A model generated the notes under the pieces. The model ran no database searches, was not told the origin of the DNA, and saw only the letters and a program-made list of their open reading frames with translations. The position numbers were made by a program, and so were the translations under genes. A stretch of DNA of 64,000 bases. Source: CAWGMT01 sp963823675. GTDB lineage: Bacteria > Planctomycetota > Planctomycetia > Isosphaerales > Isosphaeraceae. This document shows, piece after piece, positions 28,868-37,401 of the stretch (position 1 is the stretch's first letter; each line of letters opens with the position of its first letter). The stretch lies in NCBI GenBank assembly GCA_963823675.1, contig CAWGMT010000007.1:806001-870000 (forward strand), written 5' to 3'.

Positions 28868-29401
28868 GTGATTGACGATCTTCAGGCGATGTTCCGCCAC
28901 CTCGACGCGTTGACGGCCCGGCCCGACCTGGCGCGGCTCGTTGACGAACTGTCGCGCTTCGAGATCGACCTTGACGACCTGGCCGAGCACGTGCACTTCG
29001 CCGATAGCGGCTACAAGCGCAACCTGGTTCGCGCCGCCTCCAATTATCACGCCTGGGTGTTGTGCTGGAAGAACGGCCAGCGTTCGCCGATCCACGACCA
29101 CAACGGTTCGGCGTGCGTGGTGCGCGTGCTGCGCGGCACGTTGACCGAGACGCTCTTCGAGGTGGCGCCCAACGGGCACGTCAAGGCGACGTTCTCGCGC
29201 GACTTCGCCGCGGGCAGTCTGACCGGCAGCGAGGACACGGATATCCATCAGGTGTCGAACTTGCAGGCGGAGAATGCCGTCCTCGTGACGCTGCACGTTT
29301 ACACGCCGCCGCTGACTCAAATGAATACATTTTCGCTGTACGACAATAGCCGCGGCCACGATGTTTGGGTTCCGGAGTTTATCGATGCCGCGGGTATTTG
29401 A
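28868..29401 (+). CDS. Cysteine dioxygenase
   Basis: A GTG start gives 177 residues. The cupin ligands are His76 and His78 in SPIHDHNGSACVVRVLRG and His127 in DTDIHQVSN. Cys83 and Tyr145 (LHVYTPP) match the pair that forms the Cys-Tyr cofactor in characterised enzymes. The enzyme oxidises L-cysteine with O2 to cysteine sulfinate in the cytoplasm. The next gene, 17 bases downstream, encodes a sulfite-oxidase family protein, so the pair probably disposes of cysteine sulfur as sulfate. Confidence 0.92.
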   Translation: MIDDLQAMFRHLDALTARPDLARLVDELSRFEIDLDDLAEHVHFADSGYKRNLVRAASNYHAWVLCWKNGQRSPIHDHNGSACVVRVLRGTLTETLFEVAPNGHVKATFSRDFAAGSLTGSEDTDIHQVSNLQAENAVLVTLHVYTPPLTQMNTFSLYDNSRGHDVWVPEFIDAAGI

Positions 29402-29418
29402 ATCGACCAGGAGAGGCG

Positions 29419-30589
29419 ATGGTCGAGCAACGCAAAGTTGTCACTGCCGAGCCGGAGAACAGCGAGACGCCGCTCCACGGCGTGCGAAGCTGGATCACGC
29501 CGACACGTCTGTTCTTCGTCCGCAATCACTTCGCCGTCCCGGAGCTGGACCTCGCGACGTGGCGCTTGACCGTCGAGGGCCGCGTCAAGGAACGCCGCGC
29601 ATGGGCCTGGGAGGAACTGATGGACCTCCCCGAGCGCACCGTCTTCGCCACCGTCGAGTGCGCCGGCAATGGCCGCTCGTTTCTGGCCCAGCGGCAGGCG
29701 GGCGTGCAGTGGGGCGCCGGCGCCGTCGGCCATGCTGAGTGGACCGGCGTGCCGCTCTCGCTCGTGCTGGAACGCTCCGGCCTGGAATCCGACGCGGTCG
29801 AAGTGCTGTTCGAGGGGGCTGACGTCGGCACCGAATCCGACCATCCCGCGCCGATGCCATTTTCGCGCAGCCTGCCGCTGCCCAAGGCGCTGCACGCTGA
29901 CACGCTCCTGGCGTTTCGCATGAACGGCGAGGTCCTCGATCCGATTCACGGCTTCCCGCTACGGCTCTTCGTACCGGGGTGGTACGGCGTCGCATCGGTG
30001 AAGTGGCTGCGGCGGATCGAAGTCGTGAACAAACCGTTTCGCGGCTATTTCCAGTCGGTCAAGTACACGATCCAGCGCCGGACCGAGCGCGGACGTCGAA
30101 ACGGAGATTGTCGGGCCGATGATGCCGAAGTCGGAAATCGTCCGCCCGCGCGGCGGCGACATCCTGGGTATCGGCCGTAACCGATTCTTCGGCGTGTCGT
30201 GGGCGGGCGAGGATTCGGTCAGCCGCGTCGAAGTCAGCAAGGACGGCGGCGACACGTGGAGCGACGCGACCTTGATCGGACCGCAGGCCCCTTATTCGTG
30301 GACGCTGTGGGAGTATCTGTGGGAGGCGGAGTCGCCAGGCGAGCTCACGGTCCTGGTGCGGGCCACGTCGTCGAGCGGCCGGGTGCAGCCGGCGGACCAC
30401 GACCCGCTCCACGGCGGTTACCTCATTCACCACAGCCGGCCGTTGTGCGTGCATGTCGCCGCCCTCAGCGGCGCGGAAACGTACTCCGATGCGCAGACGA
30501 TCGTCTACGATATGAACGCCTACGCCGAGGAGAAAATGCGGCTGCCGCTCGACGTCGAGATGGAGTTCAGCGCGGGCGAAGGAATCTAG
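29419..30589 (+). CDS. Sulfite oxidase-family molybdopterin enzyme (frameshifted)
   Basis: The ATG at 29419 follows AGGAGAGG. Residues ~30-200 are the molybdopterin-binding domain with the Mo-ligating cysteine in VECAGNGRSF (Cys81) and the signature DPIHGFPLRLFVPGWYGVASVKWL. The first frame goes off near 30090; the dimerisation domain resumes in the next frame (VETEIVGPMMPKSEIVRP, VSRVEVSKDGGDTWSDATL, WTLWEYLWEAESPGELTVLV) and ends at 30589. The combined length (~390 residues) is normal for the family. No signal peptide is visible, suggesting a cytoplasmic enzyme. It would oxidise sulfite to sulfate, completing the pathway begun by the upstream cysteine dioxygenase. Confidence 0.87.
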
Positions 30590-30695
30590 ATCGTTTTGCA
30601 CAATTCCGGCAGGGCGAGCCTCCCGGCGAGCCATTCTCCAAGGCGGCTCGGACGGAGCCTCGCTCTCCCAGGATCACGCAAGCCCATTTAGATCG
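30587..30695. repeat. ~106-bp palindromic repeat, copy B
   Basis: The right half (CGGAGCCTCGCTCTCCCAGG, ATCACGCAAGCCCATTTAG) matches copies A and C closely; the left half (TTTTGCACAATTCCGGCAGG) is more diverged. A seven-base direct repeat, TAGATCG, flanks it at 30587-30593 and 30689-30695. The left copy includes the stop codon of the sulfite oxidase gene. Confidence 0.8.
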
Positions 30696-30907
30696 ACCGG
30701 CCAATCGACGACGCCCGACGCTGAGTGATTGCTGGCGCCGCCCGTGAGGCGGTATATACTCAACACGGGTTAGAACTTCACGCTAGCTTAAGGTAGACCA
30801 CGCTACAATCGTGCTAGACGGTTGACACTCGGTGGCGGCCGGGAAACGCCCAACCTGCCGGGAGCACACCTACCACTCGGACCTCATTTTCCCAGGGAGA
30901 TTCCCAC

Positions 30908-31750
30908 ATGATCGTACTCGGAATTGCGCGGCGGCTGGTCTTCGGGGCCGCGGTGTTTGCCCCGACGCTGGCACTGGCTCAGCCCCCGGAGCCCCCCGAC
31001 GACGGCCCGCCCCCGCCGCGCGGGCGTCAAGGCAGACCAGGCGGCCGTCCCGGCGACGACCGTTCCCTGCCACCCATCCCGCCGATCATGGCGGCCCTCG
31101 ATACGAATCACGACGGCCAGCTCTCCGCCGAGGAAATCCGCAACGCGTCGACTGCGCTCAAGACGCTCGACCGCAACCACGATGGGACCCTCGACCGCTC
31201 CGAGCTTGGACCGCGTGGCTGGGGCCCTGCCGGGCCCAACGGTCCACTCGATCCTCTTCGTCCCGGCGGTCGGTTTGGCGGCCCGCCGCCGGATGGTCCC
31301 GATGGCCCACCGGATGGCCCGGGCCGCGGCGGTCGGTTTGGCGGCCCGCCGCCGGATGATCCCGATGGCCCGCCGGATGGCCCGGGCCGCGGCGGTCGGT
31401 TTGGCGGCCCGCCGCCGGATGGTCCCGATGGCCCACCGCGTGGTGGACCGCCCCCAGGCGCTGGCCGCGGTCGACCGGAGATCGGTCGTGTTCTCCCGCC
31501 GTTCGTCCGCGAAGAGCTCGGGCTCTCCGACCGGCAGGAGAAGCAGATCGCGGAGCTCGAGACCGACGTGAGGCGGAAGCTCAGGTCGATCCTCACCGCC
31601 GATCAGGCCCGACAGTTGCGCGAACTCATGGAGCGTGGTCCTGGTGGTCCCGGCGGCCGGCGTGGTCGTGGTCGTGGTGGACCGCCGGACGGCGGCCCTG
31701 CCGACGATGAGGACGGACCGCCGGTCCGCCCGCGGCGTCCCGCTCAGTGA
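30908..31750 (+). CDS. Secreted EF-hand protein with Gly-Pro-rich tandem repeats
   Basis: ATG at 30908 after AGGGAGA. It has a signal peptide (LVFGAAVFAPTLALA), then a Pro-rich segment. Two EF-hand loops follow, DTNHDGQLSAEE (about 64-75) and DRNHDGTLDRSE (about 86-97). Next are three near-identical 21-residue units GGRFGGPPPDGPDGPPDGPG (about 120-180), then a helical region (LGLSDRQEKQIAELETDVRR) of the Spy/CpxP-like kind seen in such proteins, and a GRG-rich tail. It probably binds calcium outside the cytoplasm. The YHYH-domain gene lies 78 bases downstream, a common planctomycete pairing. Confidence 0.85.
   Translation: MIVLGIARRLVFGAAVFAPTLALAQPPEPPDDGPPPPRGRQGRPGGRPGDDRSLPPIPPIMAALDTNHDGQLSAEEIRNASTALKTLDRNHDGTLDRSELGPRGWGPAGPNGPLDPLRPGGRFGGPPPDGPDGPPDGPGRGGRFGGPPPDDPDGPPDGPGRGGRFGGPPPDGPDGPPRGGPPPGAGRGRPEIGRVLPPFVREELGLSDRQEKQIAELETDVRRKLRSILTADQARQLRELMERGPGGPGGRRGRGRGGPPDGGPADDEDGPPVRPRRPAQ
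31265..31438 (+). repeat. 63-bp in-frame tandem repeat inside the EF-hand gene
   Basis: Units begin GGCGGTCGGTTTGGCGGCCC at 31265, 31328 and 31391, differing at only a few positions. The period is a multiple of three, so copy number changes would keep the frame. Confidence 0.95.
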
Positions 31751-31828
31751 GCAACGTCGCAGTCTCTGACCGGTTGCATGACGACGATGTGATAACGCGC
31801 TGTAAAACCTCCAGGGGCACCGCCTGCC

Positions 31829-33070
31829 ATGTCTGAACGTCGAGCCGCCCTGCACCTTCCGTTGATGGCGGCCCTGCTCATCGCCAGCGCGTGGCAAGCA
31901 CCGGTTTGGGCCGATCAACCGCCCGCCGAAAAAACGCCCGCGAAGCCGGCGGCACCCGCTGTGCTGGATTCGGCCGCCGGCCTCAAGCCGATCGGCGGCC
32001 GTTGGTACGTTCGCGAGGGAAAGCCGACCACTTATGTGTTCAAGGATGCCGGCCAGTACGTCGACCTCTTCGGCTATCACCTGGCCGACTCGAACAACGA
32101 CGGCATTCCCAACCTGATCATTCGCCACGACGACAAGGCACTGATCGTCGACAGCCAGGGCTACCCCAACCATCCGACGGCGATTTTCCCGAATAGCCGC
32201 AATCCCAACCGGATCCGGGTTCAGAGTTTTCATTTTCGCCTGCCGCTTGCGCCCAAGCGCGCGCCCTCGATCACACGCGCGCCCATGGGCCCGATCGGGA
32301 TGGCGCTCAACGGCGTGGTCTTCTTCAACCCGTTCGAGGCTGGTGGGATGAACGCCATCGAGGGCTACTCCGAGGCCTGGCTCGACTCCTGCTGCGGCCA
32401 CCCGCAAGAGCACGGTGTGTATCACTATCACAAGTATCCCTCTTGCGTGAAGTCGCCCTTCGCCGACGACGGGCAGCGTCACTCGCCGGTGCTCGGGTTC
32501 GCATTCGACGGCTTCCCCGTGTACGGCCCTTACGAGGAGCCCGGCGTGATGGCCAGAGACCTGAAGGGCGGCCGTGCGCTCGACGTGTGCAACGGCCACA
32601 CCGATCCTGCCCGCGGTTACCATTACCATGTCACTCCGGGCCGGTTCCCGTACATCATCGGGGGCTATGCGGGCGTTCCCGAGCCGAGCAACAACCCCAT
32701 GCTCCGGCGCGGCGCCGTCGGGGCGATCATCGACAACGCCGACCGCAGTGCTGTGCAGGAGTTTGGAATTCGCTCGGTGATTCCCGGCATCGCATCGCGG
32801 GGCAAGACGCACACTCTGCACTTCATACTCGACCCGGCGACCCGCGGCGGGGTGCCGCCGGGAGTGCCGAGCTGGGTGCAGGTCGGTCCGTTCGAAGCAT
32901 CGAAGGTTACCCGCCAGGGAAACACGGTCACGGCTGAGGTTGCCATCGCGGTCGATTCACCGGTCGGCGTCTGGCTCGATGCCCACATCGAGTTTGGTAC
33001 TGCCGGCGGGAGAGGTTCGGGCGTCGTGCGGGTCTTGAAGAAGAACGATGCCTTCCGGGTGGTGCCTTGA
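31829..33070 (+). CDS. YHYH-domain secreted protein
   Basis: A 413-residue protein with a signal peptide (LPLMAALLIASAWQAPVWA). The YHYH family signature appears twice: GVYHYHKYPSC and RGYHYHVTPG, along with LNGVVFFNPFEAGGMNA, DSCCGHPQEHG and GFAFDGFPVYGPYE. These proteins are secreted and of unknown biochemical role, often found with EF-hand or cytochrome-type partners. Here it follows the EF-hand gene in the same orientation. The frame is intact. Confidence 0.88.
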   Translation: MSERRAALHLPLMAALLIASAWQAPVWADQPPAEKTPAKPAAPAVLDSAAGLKPIGGRWYVREGKPTTYVFKDAGQYVDLFGYHLADSNNDGIPNLIIRHDDKALIVDSQGYPNHPTAIFPNSRNPNRIRVQSFHFRLPLAPKRAPSITRAPMGPIGMALNGVVFFNPFEAGGMNAIEGYSEAWLDSCCGHPQEHGVYHYHKYPSCVKSPFADDGQRHSPVLGFAFDGFPVYGPYEEPGVMARDLKGGRALDVCNGHTDPARGYHYHVTPGRFPYIIGGYAGVPEPSNNPMLRRGAVGAIIDNADRSAVQEFGIRSVIPGIASRGKTHTLHFILDPATRGGVPPGVPSWVQVGPFEASKVTRQGNTVTAEVAIAVDSPVGVWLDAHIEFGTAGGRGSGVVRVLKKNDAFRVVP

Positions 33071-33149
33071 GCGTATGGTACAACAGGCGAAGCGTACGGC
33101 GACGACCCGGATTGCTGGGCGGCCTCGTGGAGCAGCCATACCGCTGGGC

Positions 33150-33428
33150 TCAGCGACCCGATGCGACCGGGCCCATGATCTGGTTGTAGATGGTGTTACC
33201 GAGCTCATCGCCGATGGTCATCCCGGCGCTCTCGTCGAACCAGAAGTGGACGCCCAGGTAGACGCGGCTCCAGGCGACCTCGAGCGCGGCTGCGCTGAAG
33301 CTGTCGAAAGAGCGCGTCACCCCAGGCAACATGTCGGAGGTGACGGTGAAAGGAACGTTGTCAGTGCCGTAGAAGTCGGCCAGGATCGTGAAGACAGTCC
33401 CGGCGAAAGTTGCTCTCAAAGATCGCAC
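33150..33428 (-). pseudogene. Remnant of a vanadium haloperoxidase/PAP2-family gene
   Basis: The 92 residues match only the C-terminal end of planctomycete PAP2-type haloperoxidases: FYGTDNVPFTVTSD, PGVTRSFDSFSAAALE and SRVYLGVHFWFDESAGMTIG (the SRxYxGxHF catalytic His region). The N-terminal two thirds of the family is missing, and upstream lies the leader of the ABC transporter gene. I read it as a deletion relic. Confidence 0.75.
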
Positions 33429-33561
33429 CTGGCGGCTCCCAAGTCAAGAAACCGCCATCAAAGCCTGACCGAACGGCTGCTACCCCAGCGCGCCTCCATG
33501 TTATACTGGGGCTGTCATTCTTTCGATGCTGTTTGATTGGTCGGAGAAGAAGAGCGTGGCG

Positions 33562-34260
33562 ATGCTGGCTCCTGCCGTGGATCCGGGAATCATGGTATCG
33601 ACGGGTGAGCTCACCAAAGCATACGGATCAGGCGCCACGCCGGTGTACGCCTTGCGGGGTGTGACGCTGGAGGTGGCGCGCGGCGAGCGTGTCGCGCTAC
33701 TGGGCAAGTCGGGCTCGGGAAAATCGACGCTGCTTAACCTGCTCGGAGCACTCGACCACGCCACTTCGGGCGAAGTACGCGTGGCGGGGCGCGATCTGGG
33801 CCAGCTTTCGCGTCGTGAGCTTTCTCGATTCCGGTCGGCGACTGTCGGGATGATCTTCCAGTCGTTCAACCTGATTCATTCGCGGACCGCGCTGGGAAAC
33901 GTCGAGCTGCCGATGATCTTCGCCGGCCGATCCCCTCGGGACCGTCGCGCCCTGGCCAGGGAGGCGCTGGAATCGGTCGGGCTGGGGCAACGCTTGCATC
34001 ATCGCCCCACCGAATTGAGCGGCGGCGAGAACCAGCGAGTGGCGGTGGCTCGCGCCCTCGTCAACAGGCCGGAGATCGTGCTGGCGGACGAGCCGACCGG
34101 CAACCTTGACAGCGCCACTGCGCACGAGGTGATGGGCCTTTTGCGCGATCATATCCAGCGCCGCAGCGCGACGCTTGTCCTCGTCACGCATGACGAGGAA
34201 CTTGCAGGAGCGTATACCGATCGCGTGCTCCGGCTCAAGGATGGACGGTTGCTTACGTGA
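33562..34260 (+). CDS. ABC transporter ATP-binding protein, MacB/LolD type
   Basis: The ATG at 33562 is preferred because GGAGAAGAAGAG lies seven bases upstream; an in-frame ATG exists at 33526. It has Walker A GKSGSGKST, the Q-loop FQSFN, the signature LSGGENQRVA, Walker B VLADEPTGNLD and the switch His in VTHDEE. The NLIHSRTALGNVELPM stretch is typical of the MacB/LolD branch, which powers export or lipoprotein/substrate extraction rather than import. The permease gene starts 28 bases downstream. Confidence 0.92.
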   Translation: MLAPAVDPGIMVSTGELTKAYGSGATPVYALRGVTLEVARGERVALLGKSGSGKSTLLNLLGALDHATSGEVRVAGRDLGQLSRRELSRFRSATVGMIFQSFNLIHSRTALGNVELPMIFAGRSPRDRRALAREALESVGLGQRLHHRPTELSGGENQRVAVARALVNRPEIVLADEPTGNLDSATAHEVMGLLRDHIQRRSATLVLVTHDEELAGAYTDRVLRLKDGRLLT

Positions 34261-34288
34261 CAACAGCAGCCACGGTTGGAGAGACTCC

Positions 34289-35830
34289 GTGCGCTTGATC
34301 GACGTCTTGACCTTGCCGGTCGCCGCCTTGTGGCAGCAGAAGCTTCGAGCCCTCCTCAGCACCCTGGGAGTGGTATTCGGCGCATTCGTACTCGCCGCGA
34401 GCCTTTCGATTGGCGAGGGTGTTCAGGAGACGATCGACCGTGAATCCCTCCGTCGGGACATTCTGAGAAGAGTCGATGTCTCACCGAGGTCTAACCCCGT
34501 CAGCACGAGTTCCTTCGTCCGCAACCTGAAGGTGGAAGGAAACATGACGGACGCGCGTCGCGACCGGATTCGCAAGTTGCTGGCGGAACTGAAGCAACGG
34601 TCCACCCCATCGCTCGCTCGCATGGGACTCTCGCATGAACGCTTGAACCAATTGGCCGAACTACCGCACGTCTCCCGCGTGGTTCCGTTCGTATTCAACG
34701 GCGGTTTCGCCCTTCTCGGTCCAAGTTCCGAGGCTGTGCAGATCCTCTCGGCCCGCCCGGAGGATGAGGCGGCCCGGCGTCGGATCGTCGCTGGCCGTTT
34801 CTTCGATTCCCCGGACCAGCGCGCTCTTGTGGTGAGCGAATTCCTGGCGTACCGTCTCGGCCTCAAAAACGATGCGGACATCGAAGGTTTGATTGGCAAG
34901 CCCCTGCGTCTCGAGTTCCGCACGCAGAAGACGGAACCGGGATTTGGCGTCTACATCGTGAATCTGAGCAGATTCAACAGCCGTGAAGTACTCGCCGCGC
35001 TCGACAAGGTGACAGTGCGCCTCCCTGGCGCTCTCGAATTGCTCGGCCTCTCGAAGCGTGAAGCGGAGGTCTTGCGGGAGGCCCTGCAAGGGGGCTCCGC
35101 TGCCGAGCCGGACGTCTTCGCGGAGGAATTCCCGGTCGTCGGGGTGATGCGCAATTCAACCGACGAGGAACTTAAGGGGATCTGGGATCCCTTGCGGGTG
35201 GATTCCGACGTGCTTCTGCCCTACCGTACCGCAATGGATCTTTACTTCCGAAGACCCCGGAAGAATGAAGAGGGAGTCAATCAGGCGATCTTGTGGGTGG
35301 ATTCCGATCAGAACGTCAAGGACGTCGTCAGTCGCGTCGAGGAAATGGGCCTCGTGAGCCGGGCCCCCGTCGAATTCATCGAGCGGGAGCGACTCATTTA
35401 TCTTTTGATATTCGGCGGCATGACGTGCGTCGCCGCCGTGGCGCTACTGGTCTCGGGCCTGGGCATCGCGAATACGATTCTCATGAGCGTCCTCGAGCGA
35501 ACGCGAGAGATTGGCATCATGAAGGCCGTCGGGGCCGACAACCGGGACCTCCAGTTGATCTTTCTGGTCGAAGGCGCCTTGATCGGTCTTCTGGGTTCGA
35601 CGCTGGGGCTATTGCTCGCCTGGGCGGCCTCGTATCCTGGCGACGCCTGGGTCCGGTCGATGATCATGCGCGAAATGAAGATCGATCTGGACAGCGCGAT
35701 CTTCGTCTTCCCCCCCTGGGTGGCCATGACGGTACTGGTATTCACCGTGCTGGTAACGACCCTGGCCGCAGTCTACCCCGCTCGACACGCCGCCCGGATC
35801 GACCCGGTGTCGGCTCTCCGGCACGAATAG
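34289..35830 (+). CDS. MacB/FtsX-type ABC transporter permease
   Basis: GTG at 34289 after GGTTGGAGAGA; the upstream in-frame extension overlaps the ATPase gene. About 513 residues. The first membrane helix (LSTLGVVFGAFVLAASLSIG) is followed by a large periplasmic MacB-PCD-like region, then three helices of the FtsX domain (LLIFGGMTCVAAVALLVSG; FLVEGALIGLLGSTLGLLLA; AMTVLVFTVLVTTLAAVYPA), ending ARIDPVSALRHE, the usual family terminus. It forms one transporter with the preceding ATPase. No periplasmic adaptor gene is adjacent. Confidence 0.9.
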   Translation: MRLIDVLTLPVAALWQQKLRALLSTLGVVFGAFVLAASLSIGEGVQETIDRESLRRDILRRVDVSPRSNPVSTSSFVRNLKVEGNMTDARRDRIRKLLAELKQRSTPSLARMGLSHERLNQLAELPHVSRVVPFVFNGGFALLGPSSEAVQILSARPEDEAARRRIVAGRFFDSPDQRALVVSEFLAYRLGLKNDADIEGLIGKPLRLEFRTQKTEPGFGVYIVNLSRFNSREVLAALDKVTVRLPGALELLGLSKREAEVLREALQGGSAAEPDVFAEEFPVVGVMRNSTDEELKGIWDPLRVDSDVLLPYRTAMDLYFRRPRKNEEGVNQAILWVDSDQNVKDVVSRVEEMGLVSRAPVEFIERERLIYLLIFGGMTCVAAVALLVSGLGIANTILMSVLERTREIGIMKAVGADNRDLQLIFLVEGALIGLLGSTLGLLLAWAASYPGDAWVRSMIMREMKIDLDSAIFVFPPWVAMTVLVFTVLVTTLAAVYPARHAARIDPVSALRHE

Positions 35831-35844
35831 GGGTTGCCATCACT

Positions 35845-35869
35845 TCTTCCGGTAACTTATTTCTGCCCA
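35845..35869. repeat. 25-bp dispersed sequence, second copy
   Basis: Identical to 7311-7335. It lies 5 bases downstream of the stop of the small minus-strand frame that ends at 35875. Confidence 0.8.
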
Positions 35870-35874
35870 GATCC

Positions 35875-36084
35875 CTAGCTCTTCTTTCCCATGGCGCTCT
35901 GGGTTTCCGTATTCGGCGGATTTCGCCTTTTCGGAGCCGACCGTTGCTGGCGAAGCTCCAGAGTCGATCTGTGTAGTTCTTCGCGACTTCGGCCCATGAA
36001 ATCCAGAATGGCCACAAGCTCCTGGTCACTAAAACGCGCAGTGAGTTTGCCGAATATTGCGGCGAACGGCTCGAATGAAATCAC
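35875..36084 (-). pseudogene. C-terminal fragment of a MarR-like regulator (tentative)
   Basis: The 69-residue frame (PFAAIFGKLTARFSDQELVA, ILDFMGRSREELHRSTLELR) resembles the last helices of MarR-family regulators, but the winged-helix part is absent and a stop lies 9 codons upstream of the GTG. The tail is basic (RSAPKRRNPP). It is most likely a gene relic, though an independent small protein cannot be excluded. Confidence 0.4.
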
Positions 36085-36178
36085 GGTGGACTCGATCGGG
36101 TTGGAGGTAGCACTTCAGAAATGACCTCTGCATCTCGACCGTAGGTGGCTCGCTCACTTCGACCGGATGGGTGCGGCG

Positions 36179-36498
36179 CTATTCAATCATCGTCTCGGCG
36201 CCGGCATCATCGAAGCCAACCTCCCGGCATGCGAGGGCGATACGGTATCGTGCCTCTGCGGAGAGTCGGCCCTCGGGAGAGTCGGTCTCGGCGAGAAGCT
36301 GTGCGCGGCGGCGAATTGCCTCGCGGATCAAGCGGATCTGGCGCGGAACCGGCGGCAGGATTTGCACACCAAGACGTGACACAAGAGCGCCGCACGGTCC
36401 AGGCGAGACAGCGAATCGTCCAGCTCGCGCGACGACAGCTCGGAGGCTGCTTCACAGCCGAGAGTCAAGATGCGCAAAAGAGCATTCAATCGACTCAC
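36179..36498 (-). CDS. Zinc-finger anti-sigma factor (frameshifted)
   Basis: A GTG start overlaps the sigma factor stop by four bases (GTGA), indicating translational coupling. The first part holds a zf-HC2-like motif, LTLGCEAASELSSRELD and LLCHVLVCKSCRRFR (His-x3-Cys-x2-Cys). The frame then stops early; one missing C near 36347 restores RRQIRLIREAIRRRAQLLAE and the natural end at 36179. About 106 residues, no membrane segment. It should bind and inhibit the sigma factor encoded immediately upstream. Confidence 0.75.
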
Positions 36499-37130
36499 TC
36501 GGTTCTCCTTGACCCGCCGGCCGTCTCGACGAACCAGTGTTTCTGCAAGCATTCGCGGAGCAGCAGCCGGGCGCGGTGCAGCCGGACCCGCAAGTTGCCT
36601 TCGCTCAGGTCGAGGATCCGCCGCAGCTCGGGCGTGTCGAGGTCTTCGAGCTCTCGCAAGATGAACACCGCAGACAACGATTGTGGCAGTCGACTCAAGC
36701 AGCGGTCAAGAACGTCCCAGAATTCACGGTCCTCGAGCGCCTGGTCCGGCGCCCTCCAGGACGCAAGGGCCCGCGTCCATAGACCCTTGGTGCTGAAATA
36801 CCGCGCGCGAAGCGGATCGGGCCTCGCGACCGAATCGGATTCGGCCGTCGACCTCGGCTTCACCGCGCGTCGGAGATGATCCACGATCTTGTGCCGGAGG
36901 ATCGAGAGCAGCCAGGTGCGAATGGTCGCCTGCCCCTGGAAACGCTCTCGTGACTCGAGTGCCGCCAGCAAGGCATCCTGCACCAGGTCCTCCGCCACCT
37001 CACGATGGCCGACCCGCGAGCGAGCATACCGATACAAGACGTCCCCGTGCTCGTCCAACCACGCGGAGGCGTCGCCGGCGCCTGCAAGCGTATCGGAATC
37101 ATCGGTCTGCGGCGTCTGGTGGCTATTCAT
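36495..37130 (-). CDS. ECF RNA polymerase sigma factor
   Basis: A 211-residue sigma-70 family factor. Region 2 is VLYRYARSRVGHREVAEDLV with QATIRTWLLSILRHKIVDHL. Region 4 is LSAVFILRELEDLDTPELRR with NLRVRLHRARLLLRECL. The linker contains FSTKGLWTRALASWRAPDQA and EFWDVLDRCLSRLP, a pattern typical of one ECF subgroup paired with a soluble zinc-finger anti-sigma, which follows here. The gene is divergent from the spondin/PEP-CTERM gene at 37402 with a 271-base gap, so that gene may be a target (inference). Confidence 0.9.
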   Translation of the reverse strand: MNSHQTPQTDDSDTLAGAGDASAWLDEHGDVLYRYARSRVGHREVAEDLVQDALLAALESRERFQGQATIRTWLLSILRHKIVDHLRRAVKPRSTAESDSVARPDPLRARYFSTKGLWTRALASWRAPDQALEDREFWDVLDRCLSRLPQSLSAVFILRELEDLDTPELRRILDLSEGNLRVRLHRARLLLRECLQKHWFVETAGGSRRTE

Positions 37131-37401
37131 GATCCCTCATGAGGTAAAGGCGAATCGGTCCGATCGATTCCAGTGACCCGATCAAATGGTACATCCGGGA
37201 TCGCCCAGGACAAGCCCCAGTCGAACGCGGATCGCCGCGGCAATGGCCCACGACGGCTCTCTCGTACGAGAAAAACGCGAGGCTTTCGCTCGAGCGGTTG
37301 TAACAGGTGGGCGGTTCCGGCGACTAACTGACGAGCGGACGAGATCCGTCCGTGGATGCAAGGATTCTTGTCGTCACAGCCTCAAACGGAGTGAACTGGA
37401 A

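Noticed and set aside
31265..31438. Considered as a CRISPR-like array because of regular units
   Set aside because: The units are contiguous with no spacers, in frame, and code for a Gly-Pro repeat.
30884..32821. 645-codon minus-strand frame across the EF-hand and YHYH genes
   Set aside because: It is a shadow of two genes with clear signal peptides and domains; repeats and GC bias keep it open.
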